Numbered from the stretch's first letter, positions 53,642 to 62,908 are shown. The stretch: 64,000 nt of DNA from Bacillota bacterium (GCA_021797815.1 JAJZYZ010000009.1:1-64000), one strand, 5' to 3'. Notes: generated from the sequence alone by a model not told the origin. Made by a program: numbers and translations.

Positions 53642-54139
53642 TCAGACCACACCGTGCGCCTCCAGATTCCCCACCGCCTCTGCCGCCACCGTGCGCGCGT
53701 CAGGACGGGCGTCAACCCGCACCTCGGCCAGTGAGGCGTACAGTGCCTGGCGGCCATCGAACAGAAGCCGGCGCTCCCAATCGCTCCCCTGCCAGAGGGG
53801 ACGGGTGGACCCCCGAAGCCGCCGTGCCACGGTCGCCCAGTCAACATCGAGCCACACGAGACACCCGCCATGGGCACGGATCACCGACCGGCTTCGCGCA
53901 TCCGTCACGGTGCCCCCGCCGAGGGCCAGCACCAGCCTTCGACCCTGCAGCACCTCCTCCAGCACAATGGCCTCACGCCGTCGAAACTCGCTCTCCCCCA
54001 CCTCGGTCAGCTGCCGGTTGGCCGGGATCGCGAAGTGCAGGGACAGGGCCTGGTCGAGGTCGACAAACGTGTAGCCCACGCGTTTGGCTAGAAGCGGACC
54101 CACCGTCGACTTGCCCGCCCCCATGAACCCCATCAGCAT
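53642..54139 (-). CDS. aroK: Shikimate kinase
   Basis: This 165-residue P-loop kinase phosphorylates shikimate. GFMGAGKSTVG near residue 5 is the Walker A, DLDQAL carries the Mg-binding Asp, FRRREA near 46 holds the shikimate-binding Arg and LALGGGTVTD near 67 is the second substrate loop. The ATG at 54139 puts the P loop at the family position; an in-frame GTG at 54190 would overlap aroC by 44 bases and is less likely. Confidence 0.93.
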   Translation of the reverse strand: MLMGFMGAGKSTVGPLLAKRVGYTFVDLDQALSLHFAIPANRQLTEVGESEFRRREAIVLEEVLQGRRLVLALGGGTVTDARSRSVIRAHGGCLVWLDVDWATVARRLRGSTRPLWQGSDWERRLLFDGRQALYASLAEVRVDARPDARTVAAEAVGNLEAHGVV

Positions 54140-54146
54140 GATCGGC

Positions 54147-55301
54147 CTAGAAGCGGCGCGTCGTCTCGCGCCAGCGCTCGACCCGCTCACAAATTTCCTC
54201 CAGGCTGTCCCCGCCGAATTTCTCCAGCATCGCGGCCGCCAGCACGTGCATCATCATGGCCTCGGCTACCACAACGGCCGGGGGCACGGCGGTAACATCC
54301 GAGCGCTCCACCTGCGCCAGATACGCCTCCTTGCTGTCGATATCAACGCTCCGGAGAGGCTTCATGAGAGTGGACAGAGGCTTCATGGCCGCGCGCACCA
54401 CGAGCGGCATGCCCGTGGTCATCCCGCCTTCGAGTCCGCCGGCGTAGTTGCTTTCGCGGTAGAATCCGCGCCCTTCCTCCCAGAAGATCTCGTCGTGCAC
54501 GGCAGACCCCGGTTGGGCGCTGTGCCGGAAACCGGCGCCCACCTCCACGCCTTTGATGGCCTGGATCGACAGCATGGCGGAAGCCAGGTCGGCCTCGAGC
54601 CGGCGGTCCCACTGCGCATAACTGCCGAGTCCCGCAGGCAGCCCGAAGGCGCACACCTCCACCTGCCCGCCGAGCGTATCCCCGGCGTCCCGCGCGCGGT
54701 CAATGGCCTCCAGCATCGCGGGCTCGCTGGCTTCGTCAATCACGCGAACCGGCGAGTCCTCCGCCCGCCGAAACTCCTCTTCTATATAGTCACGCTCGGG
54801 TACGGTCACCTCGCCGATGCGGATGACGTGCCCGACCACCCGGACGTCGAGAGCCGCCAGAAAGGTTCGCGCCACGGCCCCAAGGGCCACGCGCATGGTC
54901 GTTTCACGCGCCGACGCACGTTCCAGCACGTCGCGCAGATCGCGATGCCCATATTTGAGACCACCGACAAGGTCGGCGTGTCCGGGCCGTGGCCGCGTGA
55001 CAACCCGAGCCGTCGGAGCGGGGTCGGCCGACATCGCCTCGGTCCAGTGGGAGAAATCCCGATTCCCGACCAGAAACGCGACCGGCGATCCCAGGGTGTA
55101 CCCATGGCGGATGCCGCCATAGATCTCGACCCGATCCTGCTCGATGACCATCCGCTTGCCGCGGCCATAGCCCTTCTGACGCCGCGTCAGATCGCGGTCG
55201 ATGTTGTCTCGCGTGAGCGGCATCCGTGCGGGCACGCCCTCGACGATGCCCAGAAGACCGGGCCCGTGCGATTCACCCGCCGTGAGCCAGCGCCATCCCA
55301 T
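54147..55301 (-). CDS. aroC: Chorismate synthase
   Basis: This 384-residue FMN enzyme removes phosphate from EPSP to give chorismate. The three family signatures are visible: TAGESHGPGLLGIVEG near residue 8, RPRPGHADLVGGLKYGHRDLRDVLERASARETT near 104 and GGLEGGMTTGMPLVVRAAMKP near 287. The ATG at 55301 begins MGWRWLTAGESHG, as in the family. It precedes aroK by seven bases. aroA and aroF/G are not in the window. Confidence 0.96.
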   Translation of the reverse strand: MGWRWLTAGESHGPGLLGIVEGVPARMPLTRDNIDRDLTRRQKGYGRGKRMVIEQDRVEIYGGIRHGYTLGSPVAFLVGNRDFSHWTEAMSADPAPTARVVTRPRPGHADLVGGLKYGHRDLRDVLERASARETTMRVALGAVARTFLAALDVRVVGHVIRIGEVTVPERDYIEEEFRRAEDSPVRVIDEASEPAMLEAIDRARDAGDTLGGQVEVCAFGLPAGLGSYAQWDRRLEADLASAMLSIQAIKGVEVGAGFRHSAQPGSAVHDEIFWEEGRGFYRESNYAGGLEGGMTTGMPLVVRAAMKPLSTLMKPLRSVDIDSKEAYLAQVERSDVTAVPPAVVVAEAMMMHVLAAAMLEKFGGDSLEEICERVERWRETTRRF

Positions 55302-55383
55302 CGTCGACTCCTCCCACCGCCTCCGGGCTCTCCGCCCTGTCGGCTCTGTTGCCTTCTTGACCTCTTGGGACAGCTCCTCCTGC

Positions 55384-55980
55384 CTAGCCCGGGCGAACCA
55401 GCAGGGCGATCAGCACGCCAAGGGCCAAGAACGGGCCCAGTGCCATGCTGTCGCGGGCTCGCGCCCGCCGGAGAACCAGGAGCAAGGCCCCGAAGACTCC
55501 GCCGGCCAGGAGGCCGTACACTACCGCATCCAGGCCCAACGGCCACCCCAGCCCGAGTCCCATCGCCGTCCCCAGCTTCACGTCCCCAAACCCGATCCCA
55601 CCCCGCAGCAGCATGTAGACCACCAGGAAGAAGGTGCCCACGGCGGCTGCCAGCAGGATGGTCGGCAGCCAGCCGAGAGACCCCGTGGCCATCCGGAACA
55701 CACCACCGAGCGCGAGCAGCAGCACCCAGCGATGCGGGATCACGCGGTCCACGATGTCGGCCATGGCCGCCATCACGGCCGCCCACGCCTCCACCGCCGC
55801 CACCGGCCCGCCCACCAGAATATAGAGTCCCCCCGCCAGGAGGGCCAGGGCGGTGCCCGCCCGCCGGATTCGGGTGGGTATCGGAGGTTCCACCCCGAGC
55901 GCCCTTGGATTCCCGAGGACCACAAACCCGAGGCCGCCGGCCACAAGAGCCCCCAACACAGCTTCTGCCCAGAGCATCAT
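55384..55980 (-). CDS. A24-family prepilin peptidase
   Basis: This 198-residue membrane protein has six or seven hydrophobic segments and the two catalytic aspartates of the type IV prepilin peptidases: ADIVDRVIP near residue 76 and GIGFGDVKLGTAMGLG near 132 (GxGD). The N-terminal cysteine-rich methyltransferase domain is absent, as in short archaeal/Firmicutes versions. It cleaves type IV pilin or competence pseudopilin leaders. The ATG overlaps the aroE stop by four bases. No pilin, ATPase or platform gene is nearby. Confidence 0.9.
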   Translation of the reverse strand: MMLWAEAVLGALVAGGLGFVVLGNPRALGVEPPIPTRIRRAGTALALLAGGLYILVGGPVAAVEAWAAVMAAMADIVDRVIPHRWVLLLALGGVFRMATGSLGWLPTILLAAAVGTFFLVVYMLLRGGIGFGDVKLGTAMGLGLGWPLGLDAVVYGLLAGGVFGALLLVLRRARARDSMALGPFLALGVLIALLVRPG

Positions 55981-56783
55981 GGAGGGTCCCACCCCACGGC
56001 CTGACCCATGGCGAGAAGCGGCCCGGCCTCGCCAAACCAGTGCACCCAGGCCAGTGCCGCCTGCCGCACGAGAAGTTCAAGTCCGCCGATGCACCGTGCG
56101 CCCGCGCGGCCCGCGGTCAGAAGAAACGGAGTGGCGGCTGGGGCATAAACCCAGTCCACCACCGTCTGCCCGGCTTCAAAAACTGGAAGGCGCGGCCACC
56201 CGGCCTCGGCATCCTGTCCGAGGGGGGTGGCGTTTACCACCAGATCTGCGTCCTTGGCCGCGTCCAGTCCCTCTTCGAACGGCACCCAGCGGGCGGCGGC
56301 ACGTAAACGGCGGCGGGAGGCCATCGTAACGGTGGAGCCGGCCGATTCGAGGGCGGCCAGGCTCGCCCGGGCAGCGCCGCCCGATCCGAAAACCAGCGCG
56401 CGGCGAGAAACGAGGCACCGCACCTCCAGACTCTGCAAAAGCGCCGGCGCATCGGTATTGGCGCCGAACCAGCTGTTCGCGTCAGTCCCGTTCACCAAAA
56501 GCGTGTTGACGGCACCGGTGGCCGCCGCCCAGCGGTCACGCCGACCGAGGCGCGATGAGGCCGCGGCCAGCTCTTTCAGCGGACGGGTCAGGTTGAAACC
56601 GGTAAAGCCCTGCTGCCAGAGGGTCTCCACCACCTCAGGCCAGCTTTCCGGCCGCGGCACGTCCACGGCTAGATACCGACAGTCTTCAAGCCCCCGGGAA
56701 CGAAACCCCGCCGTATGCAGGCGCGGCGACAGACTGTGCCCGATGGGGTGTCCCAGCACGGCAAAGCCGCGCACGTCACTCAC
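55977..56783 (-). CDS. aroE: Shikimate dehydrogenase (NADP)
   Basis: This 268-residue enzyme reduces 3-dehydroshikimate to shikimate. GHPIGHSLSPRLHTAGF binds substrate near residue 11, FNLTRPLKE near 62 carries the catalytic lysine (normally NVTIPHK), GANTDAPAL near 107 the catalytic Asp, and FGSGGAARASLAAL near 131 the NADP loop. It overlaps yqeG by eight bases. The aroE-peptidase-aroC-aroK-aroB order agrees with other Clostridia. Confidence 0.93.
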   Translation of the reverse strand: MSDVRGFAVLGHPIGHSLSPRLHTAGFRSRGLEDCRYLAVDVPRPESWPEVVETLWQQGFTGFNLTRPLKELAAASSRLGRRDRWAAATGAVNTLLVNGTDANSWFGANTDAPALLQSLEVRCLVSRRALVFGSGGAARASLAALESAGSTVTMASRRRLRAAARWVPFEEGLDAAKDADLVVNATPLGQDAEAGWPRLPVFEAGQTVVDWVYAPAATPFLLTAGRAGARCIGGLELLVRQAALAWVHWFGEAGPLLAMGQAVGWDPP

Positions 56784-57276
56784 GCTCGGCCTTCCGGCCC
56801 GGCATAACGAGGCGCTCCGCCCGCCGCAGCATTCGCGTCGTCCAAAATTCCAGCGGGCTTAGCGGCGTCACCAGCACCGTGAACAGGTGGAGGCGGTTTC
56901 CGCCCAGCACGTCGGTAAAAATCTGGTCACCAATCACGGCCGTGTGCTCGGCCGTGGTGCCCATAATCTCCATGGCCTGCCTGAACGGGCGGCGCCGCGG
57001 CTTGGCCGCACGGGCGATGGCCGGAATATCAAGCTCGACCGAGAAGCGCGCGACCCGCGGACCGAGGCTGTTGGACACCAGGCACATGCGAAAGGCATCC
57101 TCCTTGGCCCGTTCGATCCACGCGGCGAATTCGGGTGCTGTCGCATCCCGGTCCCAGTGCACCACCGTGTTGTCGAGGTCGAGGATGAGCCCCTCGATGC
57201 CCCGGCGGCGCAGTCTATCAAGGTCCACGGCAAGCAGCGACGGCACGAACAGCCGGGGTCTGAGCGCATCAATCAC
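56776..57276 (-). CDS. YqeG-family HAD phosphatase
   Basis: This 166-residue protein belongs to the HAD superfamily IIIA. The nucleophile motif is LILDLDNTVVHWD near residue 31, motif II is CLVSNS, the lysine is in AAKPRRRPF and motif IV is VIGDQIFTDVLGG near 116. The physiological substrate in Firmicutes is not settled; the related mitochondrial protein acts on phosphatidylglycerophosphate. The GTG at 57276 follows GGGAGGAG. It heads the long aro/gcv operon. Confidence 0.92.
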   Translation of the reverse strand: MIDALRPRLFVPSLLAVDLDRLRRRGIEGLILDLDNTVVHWDRDATAPEFAAWIERAKEDAFRMCLVSNSLGPRVARFSVELDIPAIARAAKPRRRPFRQAMEIMGTTAEHTAVIGDQIFTDVLGGNRLHLFTVLVTPLSPLEFWTTRMLRRAERLVMPGRKAERE

Positions 57277-57332
57277 GGCGCCATGCTCCTCCCGCCGGAT
57301 AGTGAGCGCGCTCGCGGCATGCTAATGGCCGC

Positions 57333-57338
57333 ATTATA
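57333..57338 (-). promoter_or_regulatory. Perfect TATAAT -10 element for the yqeG-aro-gcv operon
   Basis: TATAAT reads on the minus strand about 57 bases before the yqeG start. No convincing -35 hexamer lies 16-18 bases upstream, so transcription may need an activator or an extended contact. It is divergent from the suf promoter 30 bases away. Confidence 0.55.
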
Positions 57339-57367
57339 GCGGATGGGCGCGGGCGATGGACGTGACG

Positions 57368-57395
57368 TTGACTTTTCGGCCCACGGGCGTAGACT
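57368..57395 (+). promoter_or_regulatory. Sigma-A type promoter for the suf operon
   Basis: TTGACT and TAGACT are separated by 16 bases, close to the TTGACA/TATAAT consensus. The start of transcription would be near 57402, some 40 bases before sufC. The spacing to the dyad at 57410-57434 would allow control by a repressor. Confidence 0.65.
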
Positions 57396-57409
57396 AGGCA
57401 ACGGGAAAC

Positions 57410-57434
57410 CCTATTAAACTAGTCGGATATTAGG
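57410..57434 (+). promoter_or_regulatory. Dyad in the sufC leader, possible operator
   Basis: The 25-base imperfect palindrome has arms CCTATTA / TATTAGG (six of seven positions pair) around ACTAGT and lies between the suf promoter and the ribosome binding site AGGAGG, which it partly overlaps. Such a site suits an iron-sulfur or iron sensing repressor, but the regulator cannot be named from sequence. Confidence 0.4.
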
Positions 57435-57442
57435 AGGCAGGC

Positions 57443-58195
57443 ATGGCGGCACCGGAACTGGTCATCGACAATCTCCACGTCAGCGTGGACGGCACCCCGG
57501 TCCTGAAGGGGCTGTCGCTCACGGTGAGGGGCGGTGAGGTCCACGCCGTGATGGGACCGAACGGTACCGGCAAGAGCACGCTCGCGCAGACGTTGATGGG
57601 CCATCCTCGCTATGTCGTGACCGGCGGCCGGGTGACCCTGGACGGGCAGGACGTGCTGGCGCTCAAAACCCACCAGCGCTCGCGTCTTGGACTGTTCCTG
57701 GCCATGCAGTATCCGTACGAGGTATCGGGCGTGACCACCGCCAACTTCCTGCGCACGGCCCTCAACAGCCGTCGTCCGGAGACCGAGCCCATCCGCCTCA
57801 AGGACTTTCGGGATGAGCTAGACCGGGCTATGGACGTGCTGCACATCGATCACAGCTTTGCCAATCGCTATTTGAACGAGGGCTTCTCCGGCGGCGAGAA
57901 GAAGCGCAACGAGATCTTGCAGATGATGCTGCTGCAGCCGCGCATCGCGATCCTGGACGAAATCGACTCCGGTCTTGACATCGATGCCGTGCGCATCGTG
58001 TCCGAGGGGGTCGAGGCCATGCGTGCGCCCGAGCTGGGGATGTTGCTCATCACCCACTACCAGCGCATCTTGAACTACGTGACGCCCGATATTGTCCACA
58101 TCATGTTTGACGGCCGGGTCGTCCGTTCCGGCGGTCCGGAGCTTGCGGCCGAGCTGGAACAGCGCGGCTACGAGTGGATCCGGGAGGAGGTCTAG
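57443..58195 (+). CDS. sufC: Fe-S cluster assembly ATPase SufC
   Basis: This 250-residue ABC-type ATPase powers the SufBCD scaffold. Walker A is GPNGTGKSTL near residue 38, the ABC signature is NEGFSGGEKKRNEIL near 145 and Walker B is IAILDEIDSGLD near 170, with the switch His in LLITHYQR. The ATG at 57443 follows AGGAGG. It heads a six-gene operon in the usual Firmicutes order sufC-D-S-U-B. Confidence 0.97.
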   Translation: MAAPELVIDNLHVSVDGTPVLKGLSLTVRGGEVHAVMGPNGTGKSTLAQTLMGHPRYVVTGGRVTLDGQDVLALKTHQRSRLGLFLAMQYPYEVSGVTTANFLRTALNSRRPETEPIRLKDFRDELDRAMDVLHIDHSFANRYLNEGFSGGEKKRNEILQMMLLQPRIAILDEIDSGLDIDAVRIVSEGVEAMRAPELGMLLITHYQRILNYVTPDIVHIMFDGRVVRSGGPELAAELEQRGYEWIREEV

Positions 58196-58196
58196 G

Positions 58197-59513
58197 GTGG
58201 AGGCACCGGCGGTAACTGGGGTTTCCTCCGAGCTTCGCGCCCGGCAGGCGGAGTGGTTTGCGGCCGAACCCGCGTGGCACAAGGCAGAACGCCTCCAAGC
58301 GCTGGCCCTCTATGAGGCGCTGCCGGTCCCGGACCGGGCGCGGACACCTCTGTCGAGCCGACGGCTGGAGACGATTCCCTACCTGGAGCGCCGCCCGGGG
58401 CCCATCCCGCCAGACGCCCGCGTCGCGGCAACGGTCCTCTTGACCGCGGCCGGAATCAAGGACGCGGCGCTCACTCCGGCCCAGAGCGCCGCGGGCGTGG
58501 TCGTGATGGATCTGTCCGTCGCCCTCACCCGGCACGAGAGCCTGGTGCGCGGAAGTCTGGGCCAGATTGAGAATGACGGCGGCGACCGGTACACGGCACT
58601 CAATCGCGCCTTCTGGCAGCCGGGTCTCTTCTGCTACGTCCCGCGGGGCGTGGAGCTGGCCGACCCCATCACGGTAGTCCACTGGCTGGACGGCGAGAGC
58701 CCCGGATACCTGCCGCGGATTGTCATCGTGGCCGATGAGGCGTCCCGGGTGACTGTGGTGGAGACGCTGCTGGGCGATCCCGCCGATGGGCACCGGGTGC
58801 TGGTGTCGGAGGTCATGGAGGTGGACGCCCGTGCGGGAAGCCACGTCACGGTGGCCGGTATTCAGCAGCTGCCCCCCGGCGCGGAGGCTTTCTTACGGCG
58901 GCGGGCACGGGTCGGGAAGGATGCCCGCGTGGACTGGAACACGGGCGAATTTGGGGCGGCGCTCTCGGTCGCCGGCCTTGGCACCCATCTGCAGGGCAGC
59001 GGCTCTTCGATGTCCAGCGTAACGGTTTTTTACGGGACCGGCGCCCAGCATCAGGACTATACCGCGGCCGTTGTACACGGGGCGCCTCACACGCGGAGTG
59101 ACATCCTGGCCCGCGGGGTCATGGCAGACCGTTCCCGGAGCGTCTTTACCGGGCAGAGTGTGATTGAGAAAGGGGCTGTGGGTTCCGACGCCCGCCAGAA
59201 GGAGCAGACCCTGATGCTCTCCGATCAGGCGCGGGCCGACGCGATCCCATCCTTACAGATTGATGACAACGATGTGTTCGCCGCCCACTCCGCAAGCGCG
59301 GGCCCCATCGACGCGACCATGCTCTACTACTTGGAGAGCCGCGGCCTCGACCCCGAACAAGCGCGGCGCGTGGTCATCCGGGGATTTCTGGAGCCGATTC
59401 TGGCGGGCCTCGCGCCCCCGTCCGTGCAGGAGCGGGTGCGGGAGCTGGTTGAAGCCAAGCTGGGAGGTGGGTCGTGGCCACCAAGACAATCCGGGAACAG
59501 TATCCGGTGCTGA
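58197..59513 (+). CDS. sufD: Fe-S cluster scaffold protein SufD
   Basis: This 438-residue beta-helix protein pairs with SufB and SufC. The core includes FCYVPRGVEL near residue 149, the repeat-rich region with DYTAAVVHGAPHTRSDILARGVM near 284 and the C-terminal FAAHSASAGPIDATMLYYLESRG, where SufD/SufB conserve HGA(S/T) and helix LxSRGL. The GTG at 58197 comes one base after the sufC stop and has GGAGG within the sufC end. Its 3' end overlaps sufS by 40 bases in another frame. Confidence 0.94.
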   Translation: MEAPAVTGVSSELRARQAEWFAAEPAWHKAERLQALALYEALPVPDRARTPLSSRRLETIPYLERRPGPIPPDARVAATVLLTAAGIKDAALTPAQSAAGVVVMDLSVALTRHESLVRGSLGQIENDGGDRYTALNRAFWQPGLFCYVPRGVELADPITVVHWLDGESPGYLPRIVIVADEASRVTVVETLLGDPADGHRVLVSEVMEVDARAGSHVTVAGIQQLPPGAEAFLRRRARVGKDARVDWNTGEFGAALSVAGLGTHLQGSGSSMSSVTVFYGTGAQHQDYTAAVVHGAPHTRSDILARGVMADRSRSVFTGQSVIEKGAVGSDARQKEQTLMLSDQARADAIPSLQIDDNDVFAAHSASAGPIDATMLYYLESRGLDPEQARRVVIRGFLEPILAGLAPPSVQERVRELVEAKLGGGSWPPRQSGNSIRC

Positions 59514-60694
59514 GCCGGCAGGTCAACGGCCACCGGCTCGTTTACCTCGACTCGGCCGCCACGGCGCTGAAGCCGCAGTCGGTCATCGACGCTGAACGCG
59601 CTTACTACGAGCACTACACCGCCAACGTTCACCGGAGTGTGCACACGCTGGGCGAGGAGGCGACCGGCGCCTACGAGGCGGCCCGCGGCCGCGTGCGGAG
59701 TTTCTTGAACGCCGGCGCGGACGACGAGATTGTCTTTACCCACGGCGCGACCGAGGGTCTCAATCTGGTGGCGCACGGGTACGGCGGCACCCACCTCCAG
59801 CCCGGGGATGAGATTGTGATGACGCCGGCCGAGCACCATTCGAACCTGGTCCCCTGGCAGCAGGTGGCGGCCCGCACCGGCGCGCGGCTCCGGTTTGTGG
59901 AACTGGGCGCGGACGGCACCGTCAGTCTGGACGCGGTGCGGGCGGTGCTGTCGCCGCGGACGCGGGTTGTGTCCATGTTCCATTCGTCGAACGTCCTCGG
60001 AACTGTAAACCCCATCGCGGACATCGCCCGCGAAGCGCACCGGGTGGGAGCGGTCATGGTGGTGGACGGGGCCCAGTCCGTACCCCACATGCCGGTGGAC
60101 GTCGCCGCTCTCGACGCCGACTTCCTGGCCTTTTCGGCCCATAAGCTTGGAGGACCCACAGGCGTGGGTGCCCTATACGGGAAGCGGGCGCTCCTGGCCG
60201 AGACAGCCCCGCTCTACTTTGGCGGCGAGATGATCGAGCAGGTGGAACGCGAGCACTCCACGTTCAAGGCGCCGCCGGAACGATTTGAAGGAGGAACGCC
60301 GCATATCGCCGGCGTAATCGGTCTCGGTGCCGCCCTCACCTTCCTCTCCGAGGTGGGTATGGAGCGCATCTACCAACACGACCGGGAGCTGGCCGCGCTG
60401 GCCTACGACCGTCTCGCGCAGGTGGACGGCATCGAAATCTATGGTCCGGACCATGACCGGCAGAGCCTGGTCGCCTTCAATGTGAAGGGTGTTCACCCCC
60501 ACGACGTTGCGCAGGTCCTGGACGCGCGCGGCATCGCGGTGCGCGCCGGCCACCACTGTTGCCAGCCGCTTATGAGCTGGCTCGACGTCGGATCCACCGT
60601 CCGCGCTAGCTTCTATCTGTATAATGAGCCCGACGACATCGAGGCCCTGGTGGAAGGGCTTCAGCACACGGTGAGGTTCTTTCATGGAGCTTGA
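59474..60694 (+). CDS. sufS: Cysteine desulfurase SufS
   Basis: This 406-residue PLP enzyme (class II desulfurase) takes sulfur from cysteine and passes persulfide to SufU. It begins IREQYPVLSRQVNGHRLVYLDSAATALKP and has HSNLVPWQQ near residue 119, the PLP lysine in SAHKLGGPTG near 226 and the catalytic cysteine in RAGHHCCQPLM near 362. The GTG at 59474 follows GGGAGGTGGG. It overlaps sufU by 11 bases. Confidence 0.96.
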   Translation: MATKTIREQYPVLSRQVNGHRLVYLDSAATALKPQSVIDAERAYYEHYTANVHRSVHTLGEEATGAYEAARGRVRSFLNAGADDEIVFTHGATEGLNLVAHGYGGTHLQPGDEIVMTPAEHHSNLVPWQQVAARTGARLRFVELGADGTVSLDAVRAVLSPRTRVVSMFHSSNVLGTVNPIADIAREAHRVGAVMVVDGAQSVPHMPVDVAALDADFLAFSAHKLGGPTGVGALYGKRALLAETAPLYFGGEMIEQVEREHSTFKAPPERFEGGTPHIAGVIGLGAALTFLSEVGMERIYQHDRELAALAYDRLAQVDGIEIYGPDHDRQSLVAFNVKGVHPHDVAQVLDARGIAVRAGHHCCQPLMSWLDVGSTVRASFYLYNEPDDIEALVEGLQHTVRFFHGA

Positions 60695-61142
60695 CGAGCT
60701 TTATCGCGAGGTCATCCTGGACCACAACCAGAACCCCCGCCGACACGGGCGCCTGACAGACCCGAGCGCCAGCCAGGGTCTTTACAATCCCACCTGCGGG
60801 GATCGCATCACAGTTGATGTCCAGGTGCGAGACGAGAAGGTGGCGGACGCCGCCTTCGACGGGCACGGGTGCTCCATCAGCACCGCCTCGGCGTCCATGC
60901 TGATGGACAGCATCGTCGGCCAGCCCCTGGATGAGGCGCGCCGGACCGCCCGCGGATTCATTGACTTTATCACCGGCAGGCGCGAGGAGCCGCCGCCCGG
61001 CGAATGGGACTCGCTTGCGGGCGTGAGGCGATTCGCCAGTCGGGTAAAATGCGCCACTCTCGCCCATAACGCACTCTTGCAGGCACTGGACGAGCTGCAG
61101 GCAGATCCGGCGCATCCTGAGTCCCCGCCCAAGGACGACTAG
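60684..61142 (+). CDS. sufU: Sulfur-relay / zinc scaffold protein SufU
   Basis: This 152-residue IscU-like protein accepts persulfide from SufS in Firmicutes. The three conserved cysteines lie in NPTCGD near residue 38, GHGCSIS near 63 and RVKCATLA near 125; the 18-21 residue insertion between the second and third, typical of SufU rather than IscU, is present ([11 protein letters not shown]). The ATG at 60684 overlaps sufS. A 35-base gap precedes sufB. Confidence 0.95.
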   Translation: MELDELYREVILDHNQNPRRHGRLTDPSASQGLYNPTCGDRITVDVQVRDEKVADAAFDGHGCSISTASASMLMDSIVGQPLDEARRTARGFIDFITGRREEPPPGEWDSLAGVRRFASRVKCATLAHNALLQALDELQADPAHPESPPKDD

Positions 61143-61177
61143 AGCTTTCGACGAGATTCGAAGAAGGAGGCGCAACC

Positions 61178-62584
61178 ATGGCCACGACCCCGAAAAAGTT
61201 TGAGTTTCACGACGAGTACGAGTACGGGTTCAACGACGGTGACGTCGGGGTTCTGAAGTTCCAGCGGGGACTTACGCGCGAGGTGGTCGAAGAAATCTCG
61301 CGCATCAAGCAGGAACCGGCCTGGATGCGGGATTTCCGCCTGCACGCCCTCGATGTGTTTCTGAAGAAGCCCATGCCCGCCTGGGGGGGCGACCTTTCCC
61401 ATCTCGACTTTGACGACATCTTCTACTACGTGCGGCCGTCCGAACGACAAGGCCGCACCTGGGATGAAGTGCCGGCATCCATCAAGGACACGTTTGAGCG
61501 GCTCGGCATCCCCGAGGCCGAACGCAAGTTCCTGGCAGGAGTCTCGGCTCAGTACGACTCCGAGGTGGTGTACCACAACATTCACCGGGAGCTGGCGGAC
61601 CAGGGCGTCCTTTTCTGCGACACCGACACGGCGCTGCGCGAATACCCGGACCTGGTGCGCGAGTACTTCGGCACCATTATTCCCCCGGAGGACAACAAGT
61701 TCGCGGCCCTCAACTCGGCCGTCTGGAGCGGCGGGTCGTTTGTGTACATTCCGAAGGGGGTTCACTGCCGGATTCCGCTGCAGGCGTACTTCCGCATCAA
61801 CACCGAGAAGATGGGGCAGTTCGAGCGCACCCTCATCATCGCGGAAGAAGATTCGTTCGGTCATTACGTGGAGGGCTGCACGGCGCCTGTCTACAACTCG
61901 GAGTCCCTCCACTCGGCGGTGGTTGAGATTCTGGTCAAGGACTCGGCCCGCATGCGCTACACGACCGTCCAGAACTGGGCGCCGAACGTCTACAACCTGG
62001 TGACCAAGCGCGCCGTGGCGCAAAAGAATGCCACCATGGAGTGGGTCGACGGCAACATCGGGTCGAAGCTCACCATGAAGTACCCCTCGGTCTACCTGGT
62101 CGGTGAGGGCGCGCGCGGCATGGTGCTGTCCATCGCGGTGGCGGGAAAGGACCAGCATCAGGACACCGGCTCCAAGATGTATCACTACGCGCCCAACACC
62201 ACGTCTACCATCCTGTCGAAGTCCATCTCCAAGCATGGCGGCAAGACCACCTACCGGGGTCTGGTGCACATGGCCAAGGGCGTCGAGAATGCCAAGTCCA
62301 ACGTCAAGTGCGACACCCTGATTCTGGACGAAACGTCGACCTCCGACACCATTCCCTACACGGAGGTGCTGGACAGCCGGGTGCAGATGGAGCACGAAGC
62401 CACCGTGACCAAAGTCTCCGAAGAGCAGCTGTTCTACCTCATGAGCCGCGGGCTGTCGGAAGAAGAGGCCACGCGCATGGTCGTGATGGGGTTCATCGAA
62501 CCCTTCACGCGCGAGCTGCCGATGGAGTTTGCGGTTGAGATGAACCGCCTCATCAAGTTCGAGATGGAGGGCGCCATTGGCTAA
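61178..62584 (+). CDS. sufB: Fe-S cluster assembly scaffold SufB
   Basis: This 468-residue protein is the main scaffold of the SUF complex. The N-terminal [15 protein letters not shown], the middle [39 protein letters not shown], the SuccessiveEGCTAP block and the C-terminal ALTDTIPYTE-like segment [38 protein letters not shown] match SufB across its length. The ATG at 61178 follows AAGGAGG. It overlaps the downstream Rieske gene by eight bases. Confidence 0.97.
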   Translation: MATTPKKFEFHDEYEYGFNDGDVGVLKFQRGLTREVVEEISRIKQEPAWMRDFRLHALDVFLKKPMPAWGGDLSHLDFDDIFYYVRPSERQGRTWDEVPASIKDTFERLGIPEAERKFLAGVSAQYDSEVVYHNIHRELADQGVLFCDTDTALREYPDLVREYFGTIIPPEDNKFAALNSAVWSGGSFVYIPKGVHCRIPLQAYFRINTEKMGQFERTLIIAEEDSFGHYVEGCTAPVYNSESLHSAVVEILVKDSARMRYTTVQNWAPNVYNLVTKRAVAQKNATMEWVDGNIGSKLTMKYPSVYLVGEGARGMVLSIAVAGKDQHQDTGSKMYHYAPNTTSTILSKSISKHGGKTTYRGLVHMAKGVENAKSNVKCDTLILDETSTSDTIPYTEVLDSRVQMEHEATVTKVSEEQLFYLMSRGLSEEEATRMVVMGFIEPFTRELPMEFAVEMNRLIKFEMEGAIG

Positions 62585-62897
62585 GATGACGTCCTGGCAG
62601 TCGGTCGCCCGGGTCGACGAGGTGCAGGAGGGGTTGCCCATCGAGGTCACGGTCAGCGGAATCGGAATCTGTCTGCTGAGAGCCGGCGACGAGTTCTTTG
62701 CGATCGACAACCTCTGCACACACGCGGAAGCGTCGCTGTGCGAGGGCGCGCAGGAGGGCCGCATCCTGGAATGTCCCCGTCACGGGGGCCGCTTCAATAT
62801 CGAAACCGGCGCCGCCGTGCATTATCCCGCCTTCGCCCCCGTACGGACCTACCCGGTCCGGCGTGAAGAGGACACGCTCTGGGTGCAGGTGGACTGA
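62577..62897 (+). CDS. Rieske-type [2Fe-2S] ferredoxin
   Basis: This protein of about 106 residues has both Rieske half-sites, [11 protein letters not shown] near residue 46 and CPRHGGRF near 64 (CxH and CxxH). It matches the small soluble ferredoxins associated with ring-hydroxylating oxygenases or SUF loci. The start is TTG 62577, close behind GGAGGG inside sufB, or ATG 62586. In several Firmicutes a Rieske or SufT gene closes the suf operon, suggesting a role in cluster delivery or electron supply. A terminator follows directly. Confidence 0.9.
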   Translation: MAKMTSWQSVARVDEVQEGLPIEVTVSGIGICLLRAGDEFFAIDNLCTHAEASLCEGAQEGRILECPRHGGRFNIETGAAVHYPAFAPVRTYPVRREEDTLWVQVD

Positions 62898-62908
62898 CCA
62901 CCGATCCG

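Noticed and set aside
54084-56306. Open frame of 740 codons on the plus strand across aroK-aroC-A24-aroE
   Set aside because: Antisense to four well-recognised genes, with no motif or ribosome binding site. The complement of GC-rich third positions explains the lack of stops.
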